DNA of 64,000 nt from Nonomuraea roseoviolacea subsp. carminata (GTDB lineage Bacteria; Actinomycetota; Actinomycetes; Streptosporangiales; Streptosporangiaceae): assembly GCF_024172185.1 (NCBI RefSeq), contig NZ_JAMZEC010000001.1:1240001-1304000 (forward strand), read 5' to 3'. The notes below the pieces were generated by a model, which worked only from the letters and a program-made list of their open reading frames with translations, had not been told where the DNA came from and searched no databases. Shown here in pieces: positions 48,940 through 56,152 of the stretch (the first letter of the stretch is position 1; each line of letters begins with the position of its first letter). Position numbers and translations under genes: made by a program.

Positions 48940-51045
48940 ATGGCGGTCGGCGGCGGCGAGAGCGGGCCCGTTCCCGGGGTCGTCTTCGAGCACGAGGCCA
49001 AGGCGCTGCTGCGGGAGGCCGGGGTGCCGGTGCCGCGCGGCGTCGTGATCACCGGGCCCGCGCCGGACTTCGGGGCGGTCGGCGGGCTGTCCGAGCCGGT
49101 GGTGCTCAAGGCGTTCGGGCCGGGGCTCGTCCACAAGTCCGACTCCGGCGCGGTGCGGCTCGGGCTGCGGCTCGCCGAGGTGGCGGACGCGGCCGGGCGG
49201 ATGCGCGAGGCGCTGGCCGCGCGCGGGATCGCGCCGAGCGGGTTTCTCGTGGAGGAGCAGGCCGCGGCCGGGGTCGAGCTGATCGCCGGGCTGGTGCGCG
49301 ATCCCGGGTTCGGGCCGGTGCTGCTGACGGGGCTCGGCGGGGTGTGGGCGGAGGCGCTGCGCGACACGGCCCTCGCCCTGTGCCCGGTCTCGGAGGACGA
49401 CGTCCGCCGCATGCTCGGCTCGCTGCGCGGGTCGGCGCTGCTCCACGGGTACCGGGGCGGGGCCGGGGTGGACGTCGGCGCGGTGGTCAAGCTCCTCATG
49501 ACGCTGGGCGGGCCCGGCGGGCTGTGGGAACGGCTGGAGCTGGGCGAGTTCGAGGCCAACCCGGTGATCGCCACGCCGTCGGGCGTGGTCGCCGTGGACG
49601 CCCGCTACCTGCCGTCCGCGTCCCCGACGGGACGCGCGACCGGCGGCGGTGACTTCCGGAAGCTGTTCGAGCCGCGCTCCGTGGCCGTGGTCGGCGCCTC
49701 CACCACCCGCCCGAACTTCGGCAACATGTTCCTCGACTTCTACCGGGCCGCCGGGATGCCCGTGGTGGCGGTGCACCCCGAGGCCGCCGAGGTCGCCGGG
49801 GTCCCGGCCGTGCCGTCGCTGGCGGCGGCGGGCGCCGACTACGCGCTGGTCGCGGTCCCCGCCGAACGCTGCGCGGACGTCGTGCGGCAGGCGACCGGCG
49901 TGGCGTACACGCAGGTCATGAGCGGAGGGTTCGGCGAGGCGGGACGCCCCGAGCTGGAGGCGGACCTGGTGGAGGCGGCGCGCGCGGCCGGCACGCGGCT
50001 GCTCGGGCCCAACTGCATGGGCGTGTACTGCCCGCGGGGCCGCCAGACGTTCACCGGCGGCGGCCTCGGCCCGCCCGGGACGGTGGCGCTGATCTCGCAG
50101 AGCGGCGGCCTCGCCGGCGAGGTGATCAAGGTCGGCGAGCGGCGCGGCCTGGCCTTCAGCCGGGTCGCCACCGTGGGCAACGCCGCCGACGTCACGCCCG
50201 CCGAGCTGCTGCGCTGGCTGTCGCACGACCCCGAGACGCGGGCCGTGGGCCTGTACCTGGAGGACCCGCGCGAAGGGCGGGCCCTGTACGAGGCGCTGGC
50301 CGCGACCACGCTGCCCGTGGCGCTGCTGGTCGGCGGGCGCAGCGCGCAGGGCCGCCGGGCGGCGGCCTCCCACACCGGCGGGCTGGTCGGTGACGGGCGG
50401 ATCTGGCGGGCGCTGGCCGAGCAGACCGGCGCCGCGCTGGTGGGCAGCCAGGACGACCTGATCGGCGTGCTGTCGTTCTTCCAGGCGCACGGGGCGCGGC
50501 CCGCGTCCGGCGACGGGGCGCTGGTGATCGGGCCGAGCGGCGGGGCGAGCGTCCTCGCGGCCGACGCGTTCGACCAGGCCGGGGTAGGGCTGGAGCCGCT
50601 GCCCGGCGACGCCCTGCCCGACCTGCGCGGGCTCGGCCTCGGGGCGGGCAGCACGCTGGCCAACCCCCTGGAGGTGCCCGTCGGGCCACGCGGCCGCCCC
50701 GAGCTGGTGCGGCGCGCCGTCGCCGCGATCCTGCGGCGCCGGCCGTACCGGGACGTGGTGGCGCACGTCAACGTGCAGAGCTTCTTCACCTACGGCACGT
50801 CGGCCGAGCCGCTGCTGGAGTACGCCCGGGCCCTCGGCGGGGCGCAGGAGGAGCTGGCCGGGACCAGGTTCACGCTGGTCACGCGCAACGGCGAGTGCGC
50901 GCCGGCGGGCGTGGAGGACGAGGTGCGGAGGATCGCCGGGCGGGCGGGCGTCCCGGTGTACCGGTCGATGGAGGCGGCGGCGGTGGCGGTCGCGGCCGGC
51001 CGGACCCTCGACCGCCTCGCCTTGGACGGGCGGGCGGGATCGTGA
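48940..51045 (+). CDS. ADP-forming acyl-CoA synthetase-like protein (ATP-grasp first)
   Basis: A 701-residue NDP-forming acyl-CoA ligase. Residues 1-225 are the ATP-grasp domain (PGVVFEHEAKALLREAGVPVPRG, VVLKAFGPGLVHKSDSGAVRLGL, VELIAGLVRDPGFGPVLLTGLGG). Residues about 240-370 are the CoA-binding Rossmann domain (FEPRSVAVVGASTTRPNFGN), then the succinyl-CoA-synthetase-like domains with ALISQSGGLAGE and the phosphohistidine motif SHTGG. Domain order is beta then alpha, the reverse of the common Pat/AcdAB fusion. It interconverts acyl-CoA with acid plus ATP. Three base pairs after the AMP-forming ligase. Confidence 0.83.
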   Translation: MAVGGGESGPVPGVVFEHEAKALLREAGVPVPRGVVITGPAPDFGAVGGLSEPVVLKAFGPGLVHKSDSGAVRLGLRLAEVADAAGRMREALAARGIAPSGFLVEEQAAAGVELIAGLVRDPGFGPVLLTGLGGVWAEALRDTALALCPVSEDDVRRMLGSLRGSALLHGYRGGAGVDVGAVVKLLMTLGGPGGLWERLELGEFEANPVIATPSGVVAVDARYLPSASPTGRATGGGDFRKLFEPRSVAVVGASTTRPNFGNMFLDFYRAAGMPVVAVHPEAAEVAGVPAVPSLAAAGADYALVAVPAERCADVVRQATGVAYTQVMSGGFGEAGRPELEADLVEAARAAGTRLLGPNCMGVYCPRGRQTFTGGGLGPPGTVALISQSGGLAGEVIKVGERRGLAFSRVATVGNAADVTPAELLRWLSHDPETRAVGLYLEDPREGRALYEALAATTLPVALLVGGRSAQGRRAAASHTGGLVGDGRIWRALAEQTGAALVGSQDDLIGVLSFFQAHGARPASGDGALVIGPSGGASVLAADAFDQAGVGLEPLPGDALPDLRGLGLGAGSTLANPLEVPVGPRGRPELVRRAVAAILRRRPYRDVVAHVNVQSFFTYGTSAEPLLEYARALGGAQEELAGTRFTLVTRNGECAPAGVEDEVRRIAGRAGVPVYRSMEAAAVAVAAGRTLDRLALDGRAGS

Positions 51046-51096
51046 AGGCCGGCGCCGGAGCGGCCGGCGTTGGCGTGGGAGCGGCGGGAGGTCGCG

Positions 51097-51846
51097 GTGG
51101 GACTGCTTGACGGCAAGGTGGCGCTGGTCACGGGCGGCGCGCGGGGCATGGGCGAGGCGCACGTGCGGCTGTTCCGCGAGGAGGGCGCCGAGGTGGTCTT
51201 CGGCGACGTGCTCGACGAGGAGGGCAAGGCGCTGGCGGAGGAGACGGGCGCGACCTTCGTGCACCACGACGTGACGGACCGGGAGGAGTGGGCGCGGGCC
51301 GTGGGGACCGCGGTGTCGCTGCACGGCCGCCTGAACGTCCTGGTCAACAACGCCGGGATCCTGAAATTTCGGCGTATCGCGGATATGGAGCCGGAGGAGT
51401 TCGACCGCGTGATCGAGGTGAACCTCAAGGGCACGTGGCTCGGCGTCAAGTCGGTCATCGAGCCCATGAAGGCGGCCGGGCGCGGCTCGATCGTGAACAT
51501 CTCCTCGATCGAGGGCTTCGTCGGCGCCGAGGGACTGTCGGCGTACGCGGCCTCGAAGTTCGCGGTGCGCGGCGTGACCAAGTCGGCGGCGCGGGAGCTG
51601 GCCCCCTTCAAGATCCGCGTCAACTCCGTGCACCCCGGCGCCATCAACACGTCCATGGCCATGAACCCGGACATGATGGACGAGGTCGACGCCGAGGCGT
51701 TCGTGCGGGCCATGGTGATCAAGCGGTTCGCCAAGCCGGTGGAGGTGTCGCACGTGGTGGCGTTCCTGGCCTCGGACCGGTCGAGCTACTGCACGGGCGG
51801 CGAGTTCACGGTGGACGGGGGCCTGACCACCGGAGCCGGCTACTGA
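51097..51846 (+). CDS. SDR-family, 3-alpha/20-beta-hydroxysteroid-dehydrogenase-like
   Basis: A 249-residue short-chain dehydrogenase. TGGARGMGEAHVRLF (NAD motif), D37-type VVFGDVLDEEGKALAEE (NAD), NNAGI, SSIEGFVGAEGLSAYAASKFAV with catalytic Ser, Tyr, Lys, and VHPGAINTSM. The whole sequence closely resembles Streptomyces 3-alpha/20-beta-hydroxysteroid dehydrogenase. The GTG at 51097 follows GGGAGG. Last gene of the DUF35-ligase operon; with the DUF35 protein and Ltp2-like aldolase it supports a steroid, terpenoid or related alicyclic substrate, though SDR similarity alone cannot prove it. Confidence 0.8.
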   Translation: MGLLDGKVALVTGGARGMGEAHVRLFREEGAEVVFGDVLDEEGKALAEETGATFVHHDVTDREEWARAVGTAVSLHGRLNVLVNNAGILKFRRIADMEPEEFDRVIEVNLKGTWLGVKSVIEPMKAAGRGSIVNISSIEGFVGAEGLSAYAASKFAVRGVTKSAARELAPFKIRVNSVHPGAINTSMAMNPDMMDEVDAEAFVRAMVIKRFAKPVEVSHVVAFLASDRSSYCTGGEFTVDGGLTTGAGY

Positions 51847-51916
51847 GGACGCCGGCGAGACGGGGCGGGCGCTCGGGACCGGACGGGTACGCGCGGCGAG
51901 GCGGGGGCTTCAGCGG

Positions 51917-52549
51917 TCAGGTGACCTTGAGGCCCACCCACTCGGCCGGCGTGATGAACAGGCCGGTCGCCTCCACCAGGACGGTGCCGTCCGGCAGGGC
52001 GATGCGTCCGTCGGCCCACGACTTGCGGCCCTCCGACCGGGTGTGCTCGGCGGTGGCGACGAGCGGCCGACCGTACGGGACGGTCGCCCGGTAGCGGACG
52101 GTCAGCGTGCCGGTGAGCCCGGCCACCCCGGCGGCGGCGACCGCCTGGCCGAGCACGTGGTCGAGGATCATCGCGCTGATGCCGCCGTGGACGGCGGAGG
52201 GCGGCCCCTCGTGCAGGGGCCGGAAGGCGATGTCGGCCCGCACGCCGCGCTCGGGGTCGCGCTCGACCACGAGCGGGAGCGCGTGCGGGTTGGCCGCGCC
52301 CGTGACGGCGTTGCCGAGGTGCCGCACAGTGCCGTCCGCGCCGATCTCCAGCGGCTGCGGCGTCTCCCGCGCGGCCGCGCGCAGGCGGGCGGTCAGGGCG
52401 GCCAGCTCGGCGGCGACGGCGGCGATCTCGCTCCCACCCACCTCGGTGAGGGCCACGGCGTCCATGAAGTCCCTGGTCTCCTGGGCGAGGGCGCAGAGGG
52501 CTTCGAGGCGGGCGTCCTGGGCGTCTTGGGCGGCGACGTCGATCGTCAT
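51917..52549 (-). CDS. PaaI-type hotdog thioesterase
   Basis: A 210-residue protein with an N-terminal helical part and a C-terminal hotdog domain: HEGPPSAVHGGISAMILDHVLGQAV carries the HGG(x)xxxxxD acyl-CoA thioesterase motif, followed by TLTVRYRATVPYGRPL. It hydrolyses acyl-CoA esters in the cytoplasm. No ribosome binding site precedes the ATG at 52549; TAGAAT lies 7 nt upstream (minus strand), inside a perfect 18-bp palindrome, so the transcript is probably leaderless and repressor controlled. Another ATG at 52558 is in frame. Convergent with the steroid-dehydrogenase-like SDR. Confidence 0.83.
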   Translation of the reverse strand: MTIDVAAQDAQDARLEALCALAQETRDFMDAVALTEVGGSEIAAVAAELAALTARLRAAARETPQPLEIGADGTVRHLGNAVTGAANPHALPLVVERDPERGVRADIAFRPLHEGPPSAVHGGISAMILDHVLGQAVAAAGVAGLTGTLTVRYRATVPYGRPLVATAEHTRSEGRKSWADGRIALPDGTVLVEATGLFITPAEWVGLKVT

Positions 52550-52558
52550 GGAACGCAT

Positions 52559-52576
52559 TCTAGAACATGTTCTAGA
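52559..52576. promoter_or_regulatory. Perfect 18-bp palindrome, KstR-like, over the thioesterase promoter
   Basis: TCTAGAACATGTTCTAGA is identical to its reverse complement and fits the mycobacterial KstR motif TnnAACnnGTTnnA exactly. It overlaps both the stop codon of the MocR gene and the presumed -10 (TAGAAT) of the thioesterase. A TetR-type repressor of CoA/sterol metabolism is the likely binder; none is encoded in the window. Confidence 0.65.
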
Positions 52577-54050
52577 GACGGTGATCGGCGCGTTCCTCCC
52601 GTGGGTCGGGCAGGGCGAGGCAGAGGGCGTCCAGGGCGGCCGCGACCGCGTGTTCGGGTGGTGTGCCGTAGCCGATGACCAGGCCGTCGCGCGGTGGCAT
52701 CGTGCTGTCGGGGTGCCGGTAGGGGCTCAGGCCGTCCAGGGCCAGGCCGAGGCGGCGGGCGGCGCGGAGTGCCGCCCGCTCGGTGCCCGGGGGAAGGTCG
52801 AGGACGGCGTGCAGGCCCGCGGCGATGCCGCTCACGGTGATGTGCGGAGCGCGTTCGGCGAGCGTGGCCGTGAGCAGGTCACGACGACGCCGGTAGATCC
52901 TGCGCATGCGGCGCAGCTGGCGGTCGTAGGCGCCGCCGGCGATGAAGTCGGCGAGGGTGAGCTGGTCGGTGACGCCGGACGAGAGTTCGCGCGGTCCTTT
53001 GGCGGCGAGGACGTCGTCCACCAGCCGGCCGGGCAGCGCCATCCAGCCGAGCCGGAGCGCGGGTGACAGGCTCTTGCTCGTGGAGCCGAAGTAGACGACG
53101 CGGTCGGGGTCGAGGCCCTGGATGGCGCCGACCGGTTCGCGGTCGTAGCGGAACTCGCCGTCGTAGTCGTCCTCCAGCAGCAGACCGCCGGTCGCGCGGG
53201 CCCAGTCGAGGACGGCGGCCCGGCGGCGCGGGTGCAGCGCGCCTCCCGTGGGGTACTGGTGCGCGGGCGTCAGCAGGACGGCTCGCGCGTCGGTGTCCGG
53301 CAGCCGCTCGACGCGCGCGCCGCCGCCGTCCACGGTGAGCGGCACGGTCTTCAGCCCCGCCTCCATGAGGATGGAGCGGTGGAAGTCGAGCCCGTACGAC
53401 TCGACCGCGACCGGACCGCGCAGGACCTGGCACACCAGCCGCAGCCCGTGCGCGAAGCCCGAGCAGATCACCATGTGCTCCGCCTTCGTGCGCACGCCCC
53501 GGGTACGCGCCAGGTACTCCACCAGCGCCTCGCGCAACTCCGGCCGGCCCCGGGGGTCGCCGACGCCGAAGGCGTCGTTGGGCGCCTTCGCGAGCGCGCG
53601 GCGGGCGGAGGCGATCCAGGACGCCCGCGGGAAGGCGGCCGCGTCGGGGGAACTGGGCATCAGATCGTGCACGACCCGCACGCGGGACGGACGCGCGGGG
53701 GAACGCCGGTCGCCGGGCTCCAGGGGCGCGACGCGGCGCGCGACCTGCGTGCCCGACCCCTGACGGGAGGTGAGCCAGCCTTCCTCCACGAGCTCCGAGT
53801 ACGCCGCGGCGACGGTGTTGCGAGCGATCCCCAGGTCGAGGGCGAGGGCGCGGTAGGGCGGCAGCCGGGTGCCGGGCGCCAGCCGCCCCGAGCGGATCGC
53901 CTCGCGCAAGGCCCGCGTCAGCCGCACGCGCGCGCCGCCGCCGCCGGCGAGTTCCAGGTGCAGGTCGCTGCCGCCGTCCGCCGGCGGGCCGCTCACCGCC
54001 ACGTCCGGTGCCGGAAATTGACCCACGAAATGTCCACGAAAATGCACCAT
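52572..54050 (-). CDS. MocR-family PLP-dependent regulator
   Basis: About 492 residues: GntR-type winged helix at the N-terminus (RLTRALREAIRSGRLAPGTRLPP, LGIARNTVAAAYSELVEEGWL) fused to a fold-I aminotransferase domain (about 120-485) with the PLP Lys in YFGSTSKSLSPALRLGWM and the Asp of DDYDGEF. MocR proteins bind DNA directly and sense a PLP-reactive ligand. I used the ATG at 54050; a GTG at 53999 would leave the CCACGAAA repeats as an operator and is equally reasonable. Divergent from the AhpD-like gene, a frequent pairing in actinobacteria, so that gene and the MFS exporter are the likely targets. Confidence 0.85.
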   Translation of the reverse strand: MVHFRGHFVGQFPAPDVAVSGPPADGGSDLHLELAGGGGARVRLTRALREAIRSGRLAPGTRLPPYRALALDLGIARNTVAAAYSELVEEGWLTSRQGSGTQVARRVAPLEPGDRRSPARPSRVRVVHDLMPSSPDAAAFPRASWIASARRALAKAPNDAFGVGDPRGRPELREALVEYLARTRGVRTKAEHMVICSGFAHGLRLVCQVLRGPVAVESYGLDFHRSILMEAGLKTVPLTVDGGGARVERLPDTDARAVLLTPAHQYPTGGALHPRRRAAVLDWARATGGLLLEDDYDGEFRYDREPVGAIQGLDPDRVVYFGSTSKSLSPALRLGWMALPGRLVDDVLAAKGPRELSSGVTDQLTLADFIAGGAYDRQLRRMRRIYRRRRDLLTATLAERAPHITVSGIAAGLHAVLDLPPGTERAALRAARRLGLALDGLSPYRHPDSTMPPRDGLVIGYGTPPEHAVAAALDALCLALPDPREERADHRL

Positions 54051-54084
54051 AGCGTGGGCCGATCCCGCTTCTAGGGTCGGGAGC
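54018..54084. promoter_or_regulatory. Divergent MocR control region with CCACGAAA repeats
   Basis: CCACGAAA is repeated at 54023-54030 and 54034-54041 (11-bp period), and CCCACG (54022-54027) is answered by CGTGGG (54053-54058). TAGGGT at 54072-54077 stands 7 nt before the ATG at 54085, as for a leaderless or near-leaderless transcript. Confidence 0.4.
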
Positions 54085-54537
54085 ATGACGAACGTCGCCA
54101 TTCCCCCACGCATGAACATGTCCGTTGTCGCGCCCAGGATCTTCAGGGCCGTGCTGGCCCTGGACGCGGCGGCCCGCGAAGGGCTGGACCAGGTCCTGGT
54201 CGAGCTGGTGCAGATCCGCGCCTCCCAGATCAACCGGTGCGCGTACTGCATCGACTACCACACCGGCGACGCCCGCCGGGCGGGCGAGAGCGAGGCGCGC
54301 ATCCACCAGCTGAGCGCGTGGCAGGAATCCAGCCTCTACACCGCGAAGGAGCGCGCCGCCCTGGCGCTGACCGAGGCGGTCACCCTGCTGCCCCAGGGCG
54401 TCGAGGACGAGGTGTACGACGAGGCCGCGCGGCATTTCGACGACAAGGAGTTGGCGCGGCTGATCGCGTTGATCTTCACGGTCAACGCCTGGAACCGCAT
54501 GAACGTGACCACGCGCAAGACGCCCGGCACCGAGTAG
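54085..54537 (+). CDS. AhpD-like carboxymuconolactone-decarboxylase-family protein
   Basis: A 150-residue all-helical protein with the redox motif CAYC in LVQIRASQINRCAYCIDYHTGDAR (E-x..-C-x-x-C-x3-H, as in AhpD). Such proteins act as small alkylhydroperoxide reductases or redox partners, not as true carboxymuconolactone decarboxylases. Divergent from the MocR regulator, with an MFS exporter 83 bp downstream in the same direction. The presumed function is defence against peroxides or reactive electrophiles. Confidence 0.85.
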   Translation: MTNVAIPPRMNMSVVAPRIFRAVLALDAAAREGLDQVLVELVQIRASQINRCAYCIDYHTGDARRAGESEARIHQLSAWQESSLYTAKERAALALTEAVTLLPQGVEDEVYDEAARHFDDKELARLIALIFTVNAWNRMNVTTRKTPGTE

Positions 54538-54620
54538 CGGCACCTCCGTCCGCTCCACCGGTGGCGGCCGCCTCGCCGTGGCCGCCACCTCGTCATGACC
54601 GCATCGGAAAGGCCGACACC

Positions 54621-55856
54621 GTGACCTCCACCGACGTGCCGCCCCCGCGCCCGGCCCGGGACACCGTCCCCGCACCGGTCCGGGGCTGGCTCGCGATCCT
54701 TGCCGTGACGCTGGGGATCTTCGCCCTGATGACGTCCGAGCTGCTGCCCGTCGGGCTTCTCACGCCGATCGGGGCCGCGCTGGACGTCTCCGAGGGCACC
54801 ACCGCGCTCATGGTGACCGTGCCCGGGCTGGTCGCCGCCGTCGCGGCGCCGATCGTCACCGTGGCCACCGCCCGGATCGACCGCCGGCTGGTGCTGGCCC
54901 TGCTGATCGGGACGGTGGGCGCGGCCAACCTCGCCTCCGCCTTCGCCACCGGCTTCGCCGTCGTCCTCCTCGCCCGGTTCCTCATCGGCGTCAGCGTCGG
55001 CGGCTTCTGGTCGCTGGCCGGGGGCATCGCCCTGCGCCTGGTGCCCCGGCACCACGTCGCGCGTGCGACCGCCGTCGTCTTCGGCGGCGTCGAGACCGCC
55101 TCCGTCCTCGGCGTGCCCGCCGGCACCCTGGTCGGCGACCTCAGCGGCTGGCGCACCGCGTTCGCGGCCGTGGGCGTGCTCGGCCTGGTCTCGCTCGCCT
55201 GCATGGTCGTCGTGATGCCGAGGGTGGCGCCGGAGCGCACGATGACGTTCGCGGACCTGCCGAAGGTGTTCCGGACACACCTCGCGCTGCGCGTGGGCAT
55301 CGCCATGACCTTCCTGGCCGTCACCGGGCATTTCACCGCCTACACGTTCGTCCGGCCGATCCTCCAGGACGACGGCGTGTCCGACGGCCTGATCAGCGTG
55401 CTGCTGCTGGTCTTCGGCGTCGCCGGCATCTGCGGCAACTTCGTCGCCGGCGCCCTGGTCACCACACGCCTGCGGCAGGCCGTGTGCGGCATCGCCGTGC
55501 TCCTCACGGCGTCCATGGCCGCCCTCGCCATGACCGATCACAGCGCTGTTTCGGCGGCCGTGGTCCTCGTCGTCTGGAGGCTGGGGTACGGCGCCGTCCC
55601 GGTCACCTTCCAGACCTGGATCCTGAACGCCGCGCCGGCCGCCACCGAGGCCGCGTCCTCCCTGTACGTGTCGATGTTCAACCTGTCCATCGCCCTCGGC
55701 GCCCTCGTCGGAGGTCTGGCCGTGGACGCGCTCTCGACGGTGAGCGCGCTGTGGATCGGGGGCGCGCTGGCCGTTCTGGTGCTGCCGGTCGCCGGCCTGC
55801 CGGTCGCCCGCGGGATGGCCGGCCGCACGGCTTCCGGCTCGGGGCCGGCCGAGTGA
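54621..55856 (+). CDS. MFS transporter (DHA1-type drug/sugar efflux)
   Basis: A 411-residue major facilitator with 12 predicted helices. Motif A-like region around APIVTVATARIDRRLVLALLIGTVG follows helix 2, and LLARFLIGVSVGGFWSLAGGIALRLVP is helix 4-5, characteristic of the AraJ/YdhP/PbuE efflux group. GTG at 54621 with GGAAAGG upstream. It follows the AhpD-like gene and may be controlled by the divergent MocR regulator. Substrate unknown; export of a toxic compound is the usual role in this group. Confidence 0.85.
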   Translation: MTSTDVPPPRPARDTVPAPVRGWLAILAVTLGIFALMTSELLPVGLLTPIGAALDVSEGTTALMVTVPGLVAAVAAPIVTVATARIDRRLVLALLIGTVGAANLASAFATGFAVVLLARFLIGVSVGGFWSLAGGIALRLVPRHHVARATAVVFGGVETASVLGVPAGTLVGDLSGWRTAFAAVGVLGLVSLACMVVVMPRVAPERTMTFADLPKVFRTHLALRVGIAMTFLAVTGHFTAYTFVRPILQDDGVSDGLISVLLLVFGVAGICGNFVAGALVTTRLRQAVCGIAVLLTASMAALAMTDHSAVSAAVVLVVWRLGYGAVPVTFQTWILNAAPAATEAASSLYVSMFNLSIALGALVGGLAVDALSTVSALWIGGALAVLVLPVAGLPVARGMAGRTASGSGPAE

Positions 55857-56152
55857 GCGCGTGGCGACTCACCGTGATGCGCAACGATCCGCCCGGCGCA
55901 ACAAGCTAGATCTTTTACCTATAAACGACACGTTCTTTGGACAAATCTGGCAAGCTCTTGACCTGCACCTTCACCTCCGCCACCAGCGCGACACGCGCGT
56001 GACGGATGCTTTACCTGCCTTTTTGTCACGGTAGCCTCCGATCGTCACGAAAACTACAGGCCTCCGGATCTGTCACACGTGTCCCGGGTACCCCGTGTAC
56101 CCCAGACTGTGCGGATGAATCCGGTCTTGCCCGGAAGGTTTCTCTGCACTAC
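55857..56152. other. Long AT-richer leader region before the CHAP gene
   Basis: 296 bp without a gene, noticeably lower in GC than its surroundings (TAGATCTTTTACCTATAAAC, about 55909-55928). TTGACC occurs near 55958, and CGTGAC (55998-56003) pairs with GTCACG (56025-56030) around a T-rich loop. A structured 5' leader or several promoters are possible. I could not match it to the c-di-AMP (ydaO) riboswitch that precedes many actinobacterial wall hydrolase genes. Confidence 0.5.

Noticed and set aside
46945..51753. A 1602-codon open frame on the minus strand
   Set aside because: It is antisense to the VOC, ligase and SDR genes, has Arg/His/Gly-rich shadow composition typical of high-GC DNA, and shows no domain.
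55857..56152. c-di-AMP (ydaO) riboswitch before the CHAP gene
   Set aside because: Expected by analogy with other actinobacterial wall hydrolases, but I could not find the conserved core motifs by eye. A covariance-model search would decide.
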